Shown here one piece after another: positions 11,641-21,997 of a stretch of 64,000 nucleotides of DNA; position 1 is the first letter of the stretch, and every line of letters starts with the position of its first letter. The notes below the pieces were generated by a model. The model was given only the letters and a program-made list of their open reading frames with translations, was not told the DNA's origin and made no database searches. This DNA is from Paratinospora sagittata (taxonomy: Eukaryota; Streptophyta; Magnoliopsida; Ranunculales; Menispermaceae): assembly GCA_035771175.1 (NCBI GenBank), contig CM069597.1:13985001-14049000 (forward strand), given 5' to 3'. The position numbers and the translations under genes were made by a program.

Positions 11641-12372
11641 GCGGTATAGGTTGATGGTTGCTAATGAGTGGATTTGGAAGATGGGAGGAAATGAGACAAA
11701 ACTAATTGAAAAGGGAAAAAAATGTTGTTTGAAGCTTAAAAATGAGCTAAAATGTGTAGGAAATGGGTTATAAACGAGTTTGGTAGAGAGTTCTAAACTT
11801 TGGTGAAAAACTAGGTATTTTGGTCCAAAATTTGTGTAATTTGATGAAAGAAACTATGTTTTGAGGCTAGTAAATACAAGATTTGTTGTTGAAAATACTT
11901 TGAAAATGGTTTAGAAGGTATAAAAAATGATGGAAATGGATTTGGGTAGAGTGACAATGCGAGAGACGAAGTGGGGAGATAGGTAGATTGAAAATAAAAA
12001 TGGTCAGCAAGAACAAAGATATATCTTCTGTCTCGACTCAGGGAAACACATTTCCTTTATAGGAAGCACGTTTTTGCTTGAGTGTGGCAGAAGCGAACAA
12101 ACTTCTGCGCATTAGGCGAAATTTCTTCTTGGGGAAGCACATTTCTTCCCATTTTGGCAGAATGCGTATAAATGAAGACTTACCAGAAGAAACACATTTT
12201 TCTTCTTAGAAACACGTTTATCTTCTTATAATCGCGTTTCTCTTCTTATAATTGCGTTTCTCTTCTTAGAAACACGTTTCTGGTAACAATTCCAAAAATT
12301 TGAGAATTTTTTAGAATTTTTAGAATTTTGGATTTCTCTTCTTTTTTCATTGATGTTTGACTGATGTAAAAT
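11641..12372 (-). promoter_or_regulatory. Candidate internal promoter of the Cop-1 accessory ORF
   Basis: Between the pol stop (12373) and the accessory ORF (11640) lies a cluster of palindromic agaaacacgtttct variants (12193-12290 and more loosely to 12065). Next come a minus-strand TATA-like box CTATAAAGG (12054-12062) and about 400 bp of pyrimidine-rich leader. The arrangement of palindrome cluster, TATA box and leader copies the style of the LTR promoters in this window. Promoter activity is inferred. Confidence 0.45.
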
Positions 12373-14022
12373 TCAATGATAATGAATTAGCAAGTTTGAC
12401 TCGCTAAGCATGCCTAACTCTCATCGAATGTGTACAAATTGATCTTTTGGCAATGGCTTGGTAAAAATATCGGCCAATTGATCTTTTGTATCAATGTGTG
12501 TCAATTTGACATCACCTTTTTGCATGTGATTACAAAGAAAATGATGTCTAATATCTATGTGCTTTGTTCTAGAGTGTAAAACTGGGTTCTTTGAGATATT
12601 GATAGCACTAGTGTTATCACAAAGTATCTCAACACATAGAATGTGAATCTAATAATCTGAAAGCTGTTGTTTCATATATTACACTTGAGAGCAACAACTT
12701 CCAGCTACTACATATTCAGCCTCAGCCGTGGATAATTCCACTAAGTTTTGTTTCTTGCTAAACCAAAAAATTAGTGAAGAGCCCATGAAGTGGCAGAATC
12801 CTGAGGTGCTTTTTCGATCTATAAGACTTCCGGCATAGTCGGAATCAACAAAGCTTCTTAAATCGAATGACTCAACTTTAGTGTACCATATTTTCATGTT
12901 TAAGGTTCCACTAATGTATCTAAAGATCCATTTTACACATTTGAAATGGGGTTCTTTAGGATTGGCTTGAAACCTAGCACATAGACACACACCAAACATG
13001 ATGTTTGTCCTACTTGCTGTTAGATAAAGCAAGCTTCCAATCATTCCTTGATAAAGCTTTGGATCAATGAATTAGCCTGTCTCATCCTTGTCCATTTTAG
13101 TGGATGAACTACAAGGTGTATTAATGGATTTCAAGTTTTCCAACTTGAACTTCTTAAGCATATCCCATGCATACTTCGACTGGTTCAAGAATGTACCATT
13201 CTTCATTTGCTTAATTTGCAAACCAAGGAAGTAGTCCAGTTTGCCCATCAAACTCATTTCAAACTCACTTGTCATGATATAAGAGAATTCTTCACACAAT
13301 ATCTTGTTTGAAGCTCTAAAGATAATGTCATCAACATAGATTTGTACAAATAACATATCATTATCTTTGATTTTGATGAACAGGGTTGGATCTAAAGTTT
13401 CCTTCTTAAAGTCATGATCTAGTAAGAAAGAGGTAAGTCTGTCATACCATGCTCTAGGAGTCTGTTTAACTCCGTATGAAGTCAATAGACATGATCAGGT
13501 TTGTGATCATCTTCAAAGCCAGGTGGTTGTTTGACATACACCTCTTCATTTATGAAACCATTGAGGAATGCACTTTTACATCCATTTGATATAATAGAAA
13601 ACCTTTGTAGTAAGCATAAGCTAATAATAATCTTATTGCTTCTAATCTTGCCACTGGAGCAATGGCTTCTTCATAGTCAATTCCTTTACTTGCTTGTAGC
13701 CTTGAGCTACCAATCTTGCCTTGTTTCTAACTATGATACCTTTGTCATCTTTCTTGTTCCTAAACACCCATTTTGTACCAATCACTTCTTGATGCTCGGG
13801 TTTTGGAAGTAGATCCCATACATTGTTTCTAGTGAAATGTCCCAGTTCTTCTTGCATTGCTAAAAGCCAATTCTCATTTGCCAAAGCTAGGACCACTTTG
13901 GTTGGTTCTATTTGAGATACAGAAGCTATATACCCTTGATCTCTAGCATGGGATGCTCTAGTAGATGCTCCTCTAGTTGGATCACCTATAATTTGATTGG
14001 TGGGATGATCTAGAGAAAACAA
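12373..14022 (-). pseudogene. pol: Cop-1 copia pol remnant: reverse transcriptase and RNase H
   Basis: Three main pieces. 14022-13642 has NVWDLLPKPEHQEVIGTKWVFRNK and KARLVAQGYKQ, the N-terminal copia RT signature. 13485-13072 has TPRAWYDRL, the catalytic box YVDDIIF and YFLGLQIKQ. 13044-12679 has GSLLYLTASRTNIMF, the RNase H motif FVDSDYAG..DRKSTSGF and LSTAEAEYV. The C-terminus DQLADIFTKPLP runs on to about 12373. A frameshift near 13680 and stops near 13490, 13070 and 12678 kill it. Integrase and gag are missing to the right: the sequence becomes unrecognisable at 14022. It reads toward the accessory ORF and PPT, as expected for one element. Confidence 0.92.
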
Positions 14023-15647
14023 TAAAACAACATTTTTGTTGTTTTCCTTGTTTTCTTAAAAATAATCTAATTTTTTTTAAATTGTGTTTTAGAAAATAAT
14101 TTTTAAATGCTAAACCAAAGGGGCCCTTAGATTCTTTTTCATTCTTTACCTAGACATTTATATACCTATAAGAAGATTTATGCAAAAAGTATAAAAACCA
14201 TGTCATGTTTACTCTTTCTATCTTGCAAATTGATTCTCTTCTTAAAAAGTGCAATGCATGAGCCAACTATTAGTTTATGTTAGAAATAAATATTTGATTA
14301 AAAACATTTGATTAATGTTCAGTGGTTCAGCAATTGGAATGCAAGACTAGGAAGTCATGGGTTTTGGTCTACACTTGACATGTAAGACTAGAAGTCATGG
14401 TACAAAGTCAACTACTTTCACAATTATCAAAAGCAAACTATTTTCTGAAATCTAATAAATAAAAGAAAAAGAAGAGCACATTATTTTGAAAATGTAATTG
14501 GAGATGTATTTTTAAGAATGAAACAGTGTTTAGAAACTCTATATATAATTATAAATATGTTTATGACCTTTAAAATACTAAAAAAAAAGTACTTATTGCA
14601 TAGAACTTAGAATTCTACAAAGAATAAAATTTTATTTTAAACAACTGTAAAAGTCACTAGAAAATTACCAGATTCCATCGTAACTCTTCAAAGTTTTATT
14701 TTAAGAGTTTGTTTGGTATAACTAGCTTCTACTTATAACTTCTAGCTAGCTTTTATCAAAGTATTTACGGAAAAATGTTTCCAAGAAGTTGATGGCAACT
14801 AGTTTGGCAACTTTATTAGAAAAATACTTTCAATGTTTTTTTTTTATTATTATTTTAAAAGCCGCTCTTGAACAACTTCTTCTAATTACTACAATAAATT
14901 TGTTTGTTTGTTTGTTTTTTTTTACAGTTTACAGGAGTAAACCGTTGGGCCAAACAAAGCTTTTGCTGACAAAAAGTTAAAAAAAAAACCCTAAATCATG
15001 TATCAAATGAGCCAAAATAATTGAGTCAATTTCCTTGGTTAAACTTCACCCAATTCAAGTTAAATTATTCGTTGGTGCGACTCCCCCATCTTTAAACATT
15101 TATATAAAAATGATGGTAAACACTCAACTCAGATGCACACTGATGTGATTTTTTGAATAAATCATATTATATACTTGCAAGTGCACAAGGTAAGTTGTAG
15201 CAATAGACAAAGTCAATCCACAATAATTAAAGAAAATACCTTTTTTGAGAAAATAAATTTAATTATTTATATGGTATAAGTCAAAGTAAGAAATGTGGTT
15301 TCTAACAACCTAGGGTCATTATAAAGCAATTAAGTAAATAAATTAAATAGCAGAAATATTAAATCTAACCTTTTAATAAAGAAATGAACAAAATAAAAAT
15401 AAAAATTGAAAACCGAAAAATGAAATAAAATAAAATAAAAACCTAAATACTAAAAACACAATTAAGCCTATTAAAAATTATTGAAGTTAAAATTTAAATC
15501 ACTAGCCTAAATGTTTAAAACATAAACAAAAAAATGAAAATAAAGACTTTTAATTTAAAAACCTAAGAACAAACAATTTTTTTTTTAAAAAAAAAAACTC
15601 TAAAATGCTACCAAAGATTCAAAAAGTGAAAGGAACTTTGCATAAAA
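14023..15647. other. AT-rich intergenic stretch without recognisable gene
   Basis: No ORF with domain character. It holds a possible MITE (14707-14960), a short (gttt)n run near 14900, and from about 15130 a sequence with ttgcaagtgcac that recalls the U5 end of Athila/Tat LTRs. That last part may pair with 47148-47830 as one old LTR split by the SINE. Confidence 0.4.
14707..14960. mobile_element. Possible degraded MITE
   Basis: The left edge gtttgtttggtataac and right edge gggccaaacaaagc share an inverted tttgtttgg, and tagctagc-rich sequence follows the left end. No clear TSD is seen. The style fits an old hAT-type MITE, but the assignment is weak. Confidence 0.3.
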
Positions 15648-15663
15648 AAAAATTAAGAACCCA

Positions 15664-15747
15664 CCAATAGGTGGTAGCTCAGTTGGTTGACGAACTGAGT
15701 ATAAGTGGGGTTGAGGTCTAAATTTTGAGTTCGAACTTGGGTGTGCC
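15664..15747 (+). mobile_element. tRNA-derived SINE, 5' part
   Basis: Contains a perfect pol III box A TAGCTCAGTTGG (15675-15686) and a box B GTTCGAACT (15729-15737), with about 43 bp between them. It is preceded by a 16-bp TSD aaaaattaagaaccca (15648-15663) that recurs at 47132-47147 after the 3' part. It is not a tRNA gene: there is no cloverleaf 3' half, and the body continues past box B. The copia solo LTR Cop-2 interrupts it after position 84. Confidence 0.87.
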
Positions 15748-17189
15748 TGTTATTTTAATAACCCTCATGTCCCGTATGAAAAAAGACATTTTGATGATTA
15801 CAAACAACATTTATATGTATATTGTATACACGATGATACATGGATAATTTACTCAAAAACATAGTGGAAAGGAAGTCAAGTTCGTGATCAAGATGAAGAC
15901 CATGTCTATTCAGGAATCTATTTTTATGTTACTAAAATGATTTAAGATTGTAGAATGTCAACCATCATCTGATTCAGCAAATCATTCACCTCATGAATTT
16001 CTCATGATTTTTCATAAATTTTCAAAAGCCTTTCGATCTCGAAGAAAATGATTTTAATCGATTTAATTTGAAGGTTTTTCGACTTATTTTTGAACCATTT
16101 GCATGATTTCTAAATGCTTGATTTGATCCAAAGAGCTCAAGTGTTGATTTGATTTAATCGAGTATTGGAAAATCAAATTTCTAGAAAAACTGTTTGTTAG
16201 TGTCTTGAAAGACACTGATGGGCAGTCAGGGCACTAAGGTAGTGGCTAATATCGAGCCAACACTGCAGGACATTGATAAACCATCAAGGAGCTGATGGTT
16301 TCTGGGTTTAAATGCTTGTAGTTCAAAGCAGAACGATGATTGAGTATTAGCGCCCTCATCGAATCAACCTGAAAAACCAACAATTGCCTTCAAGATGCTA
16401 ATGTGGTATTAGCGCCTTCTTTGAGTTTCTGGGTTTTGAAAAAATAAGCCCATCAGGACGTTAACGTAGTATTGGCGCCCTCCATGAATAAGTTGAAAAA
16501 AAGTCAAAATTTCAGAACAATGTATTTCAGGATGCTAATGCTCCTTCAAGAGGCTAATAAAACACTATCAGAGTATTTGACAAAGGCTGTAAACTTGTGT
16601 GCTTTCTGAATATTTCTATTTTCGTTATTGCACAGATATTTTAGGTTTCTTGAACGGCCTGAACATATACTCTTTTGTGAAATATTTTGACCGTTAATTT
16701 TGAAATTCAAATCAAGAGCCAAATCTTTTTGAAAAGCAAAATCAAACACATTCTCTATAAATGTATTACATTGAGCCGTTGGAAAATATACACAGAAAGA
16801 ATGAGATCGTAAAATATCTTTTGAGCAAACTCTTTGAAATTTAGTTTGTTATTTTGTTGTAAAAAATACATTGAAAATATTCTGATACATACTCACCTTT
16901 CGAATTTATTGATCCAACTTCATACGTTTTACAAATCAATCGAAGGAAAGAGGAACAGTATACCTCACACTTTCAACCGACCTTTATCATACATTTATTG
17001 TTGAATCAGTGTTGGTCTGAGGTTCATTCATTGCTCTGTAAGTATTTCTTTGATTCTTGGTAAGAAAATGAACTCTCAAACTTGTATTTGGGTTGTACAA
17101 GCGACTGTGTATGAGCAAGTGTTGCTCAAGTGTATAACGATTATTCTCACACTCGTGAAGTTGAAAAAGGTATAACGGTTTAATCCTCA
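15748..17189 (+). mobile_element. Cop-2: copia solo LTR, left part
   Basis: Starts TGTTATTTTAATAACCC with TSD GTGCC (15743-15747). It shares the block ttttgatgattacaa with the LTRs of Cop-1, Cop-3 and Cop-4. The right part is 46754-46992, ends GGGCCAATA and is followed by GTGCC (46993-46997). No PBS or internal region follows, so it is a solo LTR of about 1.68 kb. A cluster of variants of the type gctaatgt..attagcgccctc runs from about 16205 to 16560, and a TATA box tataaatg lies at 16756-16763. Ath-2 is inserted after 17189. Confidence 0.88.
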
Positions 17190-17668
17190 TTATCGTGAAT
17201 ATTTGTATCAAGTGTAAAATAGTTAAGTAATAATATAAACCGACGGTGAGTCGAGTATCGTCCTCAGGGATAATGAATTTATTTTGTTAAAAATGTCCAA
17301 AACTAATATAATCTTGATTTTATCTAGGTGATTAAACTGTGATGGATTAATTGCTTAAAGAGTAAATTGAACCAAATCAAGCAAAATTAAGTAAATCTAA
17401 TATAAACCGGAGAAAAATCAATGGATGGATAGTTCTAGAGATATTATTTCACTATATTTATCAATTATGAGTTTCTAAAACATATGCATCACTGATTAAT
17501 TCATTAATTTATAAGTTAAGAATCCCAATTCATCCAATTCCCTCACTCGAGTGATAAATTGAATTTATAATCCTAAAATATTAGTTTCGCTCTCCCGAGT
17601 CATAAAATCAACACAATAGAAAATTCCTTAAGATCTATGATTCTCTTTAGTAACTTCATAGGAATTTA
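17190..17668 (-). mobile_element. Ath-2 3' LTR, part left of Tek-1
   Basis: Matches 45208-45690 of the intact 5' LTR. It starts ttatcgtgaatatttg on the plus strand and breaks off at aggaattta, where Tek-1 is inserted. The LTR resumes at 39616 with tgggttttcc, as in the uninterrupted copy at 45688. Confidence 0.9.
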
Positions 17669-18457
17669 TGTAATACCCTAAATTTGCACAAAAAAAAAAA
17701 ATTGTTCGGGCAGAATGCCTGAACGTTCGGGCTCCTGCCCTAACGTTCAGGCACCAAATTCTCTATATAAACAACCCTCCCCCTCCTCATTTTTCACACC
17801 AAAATCACTTCTTGTGATTTTCCTTCTCTCTTTTACTCATTTTGAGTTTTTGTCTTCTCTTTTGAGACTTTCTCTTCGAGATTCTCTGTGCGGTGTAAAA
17901 CGGTTCTGCTCGGGGGAAGGCGCAAGTTCTGAAAGGAGTTTTTATCTGAAGGTGGGGAACGAAACCTAGGTTTACATGTCTTATAACTTTTATTAAAGTT
18001 TACATTCGTTTATCATTATGTCTACTATTCATTTACACTGCATTATCGCGTATAATGTTTATACTTGTCATACTTATGCCTGTATATTTGGAGTTCATGT
18101 ATTATACATTTGTTATGCCGGATTAGTGGTCAATATGGCTCAACCAGACTCAGTCTTGTCCTCTGTAACTTTAAATAGTGGGCTACTCCTGGGGAGGGAC
18201 ATCTGTACGTGAACTCAGGCGATGTACAATCATCAAACCATTACGAGACGGTGCCATGCATACATAAATATTGAATTGATTATGATGTTATGATGTGTAT
18301 TTAAGATATTTGATTATGAAGTTTGCTTTATTAATTGTTTTATTCACGAACTATTTTACCCACTGAGCGTGTAGCTCACCCCGTTGTTATCCAATTTTTC
18401 ACAGGAGATTAGGGTGGACTGGGTGTAGGTTTTTGGGCCCACATTTTGTACCCTTTG
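17669..18457 (+). mobile_element. Tek-1 5' LTR, part left of Tek-3
   Basis: Starts TGTAATACCC. Direct comparison with the 3' LTR shows a 419-bp deletion: position 18179/18180 corresponds to loss of 38731-39149. Tek-3 is inserted at CTTTG (18453-18457), and the LTR resumes at 29859. The LTR without the insert is 974 bp against 1393 bp for the 3' copy. Confidence 0.93.
17703..17770 (+). promoter_or_regulatory. Palindromic motif cluster and TATA box in the Tek-1 5' LTR
   Basis: Repeated gttcgggc, gcctgaacgttcggg and gcccta-acgttcaggc units lie directly upstream of the TATA box tatataa (17764-17770). The same arrangement is found in the 3' LTR (38256-38320) and in Tek-2 (56046-56130, minus strand). 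Transcription should start about 30 bp downstream of the TATA box. Confidence 0.6.
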
Positions 18458-18988
18458 TGTGGCGACCCCGCACCCCAGAGATTAGGTGTAGGCATAGGCT
18501 GAGGTACAACCATTTGAGGTCTTGCTTCCCCTGCAGCTCCACTAGCCTCGGCCCCACTAGTGCCCGCCTCCTGAGGTATTGTTTGAGGTGACTGTTGAGC
18601 AATAGCCTCAACCTCCTGCACTAACGCCTGTATCTGTGAAGTTTGGGCTGCCATCAAGCGGCCCTGTGCCTGAATGATCTCCTCTATCCTCCCCATCCGG
18701 TCATCATCGGATGGTCCTGTGTGTGGCTGTCCCAATCTCTCGCTCCTTCTCATTACAATCGAGAAGTAGAAATACGAGCAACCATCACACATTAAAGAAT
18801 TTAAAACATTAACAAAGCCCCATAACTACCCATATCATATAATACACACAGAAAATATGATAGTAAGGCTTTTAAGTTAGTTCCTTTAAGCTTTTTAATC
18901 ACCTAAATCTCTCACCCAATTCCTAGGTCAAAGTCATCTAAGCCCAATACATAGACCAAACCTAGTAAAATCAGTCTCTGATACCAAC
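18458..18988 (-). mobile_element. gag: Tek-3 deleted second unit: LTR-end remnant, gag start, PBS
   Basis: 18458-18476 is identical to the first 19 bases of the long LTR (plus-strand view), and the insertion TSD directly abuts it. 18484-18988 is a close copy of 26416-26921: the PBS tggtatcagaga on the minus strand (18975-18986), the leader, and a gag N-terminus beginning near 18752 (MRRSERLGQPHTG, then LMAAQTSQIQALVQEVEAIA). The junction carries the filler agagatt (18477-18483), found in neither parent. Unlike the full unit, this copy reads through the position where the other gag has a stop (26504). Confidence 0.88.
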
Positions 18989-20936
18989 TGTGGCGACCCC
19001 GCACCCTGGACCACCAACCCCGCAGGGAGTGGCATGCGGAATGCCGGGGCGGGACGCCCGACGTAGGCATCTCCGACCACTCCTCAACTCCCATGAGGTG
19101 GTTGAGACCCTACGAGCCTTATCTCAAACAACGACATAATATCAAAAGGTACTAAACAAAACTACCCACCGTATTAATCATCCAAGACAATAGATAATCC
19201 ATAAAAATTGAACCATAAATAAAATCATAATCCCTACAGTCCATTAAAATTGACATACACATAAAGTCCAAAATTGTGGGTACAAATAAAAACTGTCATA
19301 TGCCCACATGGTCTATCTAACAAATCCCAACTCACCCATACTACAATGTGGTAAGTATTATAATTACATAATCCAAAATATAATACTTCATAATTTAAAA
19401 CACAGTTCAATCAAAATGCCTCTCAACTCACATCGAGGCTTTGGATTCTCTCGCAGGCAAGGCCCTCAAGATATAACTACTCATTTGCCCTTATTCGGGA
19501 CAGAAGGACCTGAAAGAGGAAAATGAGGGTGAGCCAACGGTGCCCAGTGAATAGAATTCAAATATGCTATCAATACTCATCAATAAATATCATGTATGCA
19601 TGTCAATGTGTAGCATGATTAAAAGCTCATAACATATAGATATCAAGCATTTATAATAAGTTCGATGCAAGTAAAAGCTTATCAATTTGGATCCACATTC
19701 CACATGCATTGGGTTACTAGTGCACGTCTATTTCACCGTACCGTTGATCCCAATCATGTTTATTTTGGGTTACTAGTGCACGTCTATTTCACCGTACCGT
19801 TGACCCCAATCTCTTCCTTTCCTAAAACCCTCCTATGACAAGGTTAAGTCCCCCCTATTAGCCAGATAGATTGGCCCAACCAAAGTCATAAGGTTTTCTC
19901 AAATCAATGCATTATTCAAAACATTAGAACACATTCATGCTTTCAACATACAATATATAAGTGATATGATGACATAAAAGATATAATTATAAATGAAGTT
20001 TACTCACAACCAAGCCTCGCGAGAGTATTTAACCACACACGATCACCAAACCGAATCAACCCAATCAAGATCCTGAAACATTCATCAATATCCCACCATA
20101 CATCAATTTCTATGCTCAATCACATAGACATTATACATCAACCCTAAATCAGCCCACATATAAACAATAGGCCTAAATCCCATCTAATCCCATCATTCAA
20201 CTCAAATCACATGACTTAGGCCTCTAATGCATAGTTCTCATACATAAACCATTCTATTAATCAAAAATATTGATTTTCAATTCCTTAGGCATAAACATGC
20301 CCAAATTGGGTCACTTGATCACAAGTAGGCCTAACTCATGATATGGTCACAACTACCAAATCAGTAGCATAATCAACCCTAATCTTGCTTAATTAAACAT
20401 AAGTTGCATGAATTCAATGATTCTAGGCCAAAAACATCAAAAGCCCCAAAATATGAAAATTTTCATACTTAGGCCATATTGCCGATTTACACTAGGTCAC
20501 CATGTTCAACCATGTATATCACTGATTTTGCATCATGGGTTCATCAATAATGGCAACTAGGTCAACATAGTTGACATGCAAGCTATTTGGAAAGGTCTAA
20601 GTTCATATTCTAAATTTAGGTCTAATACAAGCAACCCTACCAATTCTTCATTTACTATTCTGTTCAGATGTATCAATGTACCAACAGAAATATGTAATCA
20701 CAAAATCATCCGTACAGATTGAAGTATTTGAAGAAACAAACCTTCTGTCCAAATATCAGCCCAATCCAACGGTGGACCAAAAAGATAAGTATATTTGATG
20801 AACAAGTCTCTAATCAGACAATTTCTCCTTTCCTGCTGCAAATACTTAAAATTAGATGACTATATCACACAAAATACTAAAAGCATAAACATCTCCACCG
20901 TACATAATATAGAAATATCAGATATAATATCCATCC

Positions 20937-21240
20937 AACGGTAGATTGAGGGGATCAACAAGTTTGAGCGAAACAACACGAGAAATCCAGACTTTCCGAC
21001 CAGCTTTGTTTCAGAGGTTAGATCTCTCATACAAAACCTCTAATCAAGATCTTCACCGTTCAGAATGCAGAAATATCAGTTGTACACGACATACCCAAGT
21101 TGTAGATCCATCCAATGGTAGATTAAGGAGATCTATAAGTTTGAGCGATACGGTGCGAGAAATCTAGACTTTCCGACCAGCTTTGTTTGAGAGGTTAGAT
21201 CTCTTAGACGAAACCTCTGATCAAGATCTCCACCGACCAG
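20937..21240. repeat. Duplicated block of about 180 bp in the Tek-3 LTR
   Basis: Two imperfect copies, each with a ccatccaa-ggtagatt start, a gaccagctttgttt segment, ttagatctct and a caagatct-ccaccg end. The same duplication is present in the other Tek-3 LTR (about 28870-29180), but only one copy is seen in the solo LTR (2640-2765). It therefore arose, or was lost, within the family. Confidence 0.7.
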
Positions 21241-21441
21241 AAAGAATAAACATAAGCTACGAACTTGCTGACAAAGTTGGAGCTCAATCTGACCATATAT
21301 CCCAACGATCCAACTCTTTGATGAAAATGTCGTAGAGATCTTCCTCCTGCAACCCCCTCCTTCTTTCTCTTCTTCTTTCCTTTCTCTTCTTTTCTTTCTC
21401 TTCTTTTTTCCTTTATCTCCACTCACCTCTTTCTAGCACTT

Positions 21442-21513
21442 CCTTGATTCCCTCCTTGATTCTCTCCTTGATTCTCTCCTTGATTTCCTCCTTGATTCTC
21501 TCCTTGATTCCCT
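21442..21513. repeat. 12-bp tandem repeat, six copies
   Basis: Unit ccttgattctct. The corresponding array in the other LTR of the same element (29377-29412) has three copies. The two LTRs are identical at insertion, so array length changed afterwards. Confidence 0.88.
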
Positions 21514-21954
21514 CAACTCATTCTACCACTTCCTTGAGGGCATGGGACACTTGTCCACTTTCATGCACCAACCTTCACATGTGTTGGTCTCATACTACCC
21601 ATACCAACCACATGTACTTTAACCAATTTCATGCTTCCATGTATTTTAGATGTCCAATCCATTTAATACACCAAATCTTCATTCTCATTTATCCTTTTAT
21701 TTAATCAATCCTAACTCATATCAATTCATGGTTTAATGGGTCCATGCATAAATAATAACATATGCATTATAATTTAATTTAACATGACCCATATACAATT
21801 TATGATACACATATTTATATACATTATCAAGCATCAACTATACAAACATTAAACAACCATCAAACAAACACCAAACATATCAAGGCAACGCATAGAGTTT
21901 GGGCAAAGTGCAATTGGGTTATGGGCTAGATGAAATAATTTTTGGGGCGTCACA

Positions 21955-21968
21955 TCACACCCACCTTA
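21955..21968 (-). promoter_or_regulatory. Tek-3 polypurine tract
   Basis: The minus strand reads aaggtgggtgtga immediately before the LTR start TGTGACGCCCC. The position and purine bias fit a PPT. Confidence 0.7.
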
Positions 21969-21997
21969 GAATGAACTTCGTCCTCGAAGTTTTAAGG

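Larger units (their letters stand above)
18989..21954 (-). mobile_element. Tek-3 middle LTR (3' LTR of the full unit)
   Basis: 2966 bp, TGTGGCGACCCC to GGGGCGTCACA on the plus strand. Homologous to 26922-29853 and to the solo LTR 1193-3730. It contains a duplicated block of about 180 bp (20937-21240) with ccaacggtagatt-like sequence and accagctttgttt in each copy, and a 12-bp tandem array at 21442-21513. A 72-73 codon plus-strand ORF (19308) recurs in all three LTRs but lies antisense to the element and is not called as a gene. Confidence 0.93.

Noticed and set aside
15671..15740. tRNA gene
   Set aside because: Box A and box B are present, but no complete cloverleaf or CCA-side stem follows. 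The 16-bp TSD and the A/T tail at 47131 identify a SINE.
17185..17197. Placing the Ath-2 LTR border at the canonical TG (17196)
   Set aside because: The flanks would then be tatcg-like and cctca with no TSD match. The border at 17190 gives a perfect CCTCA pair and agrees with Ath-3.
19308..19526. 72-codon plus-strand ORF conserved at 1481, 19308 and 27241
   Set aside because: All three lie in homologous LTRs, antisense to the element. Conservation follows from shared ancestry and no coding signature was seen.
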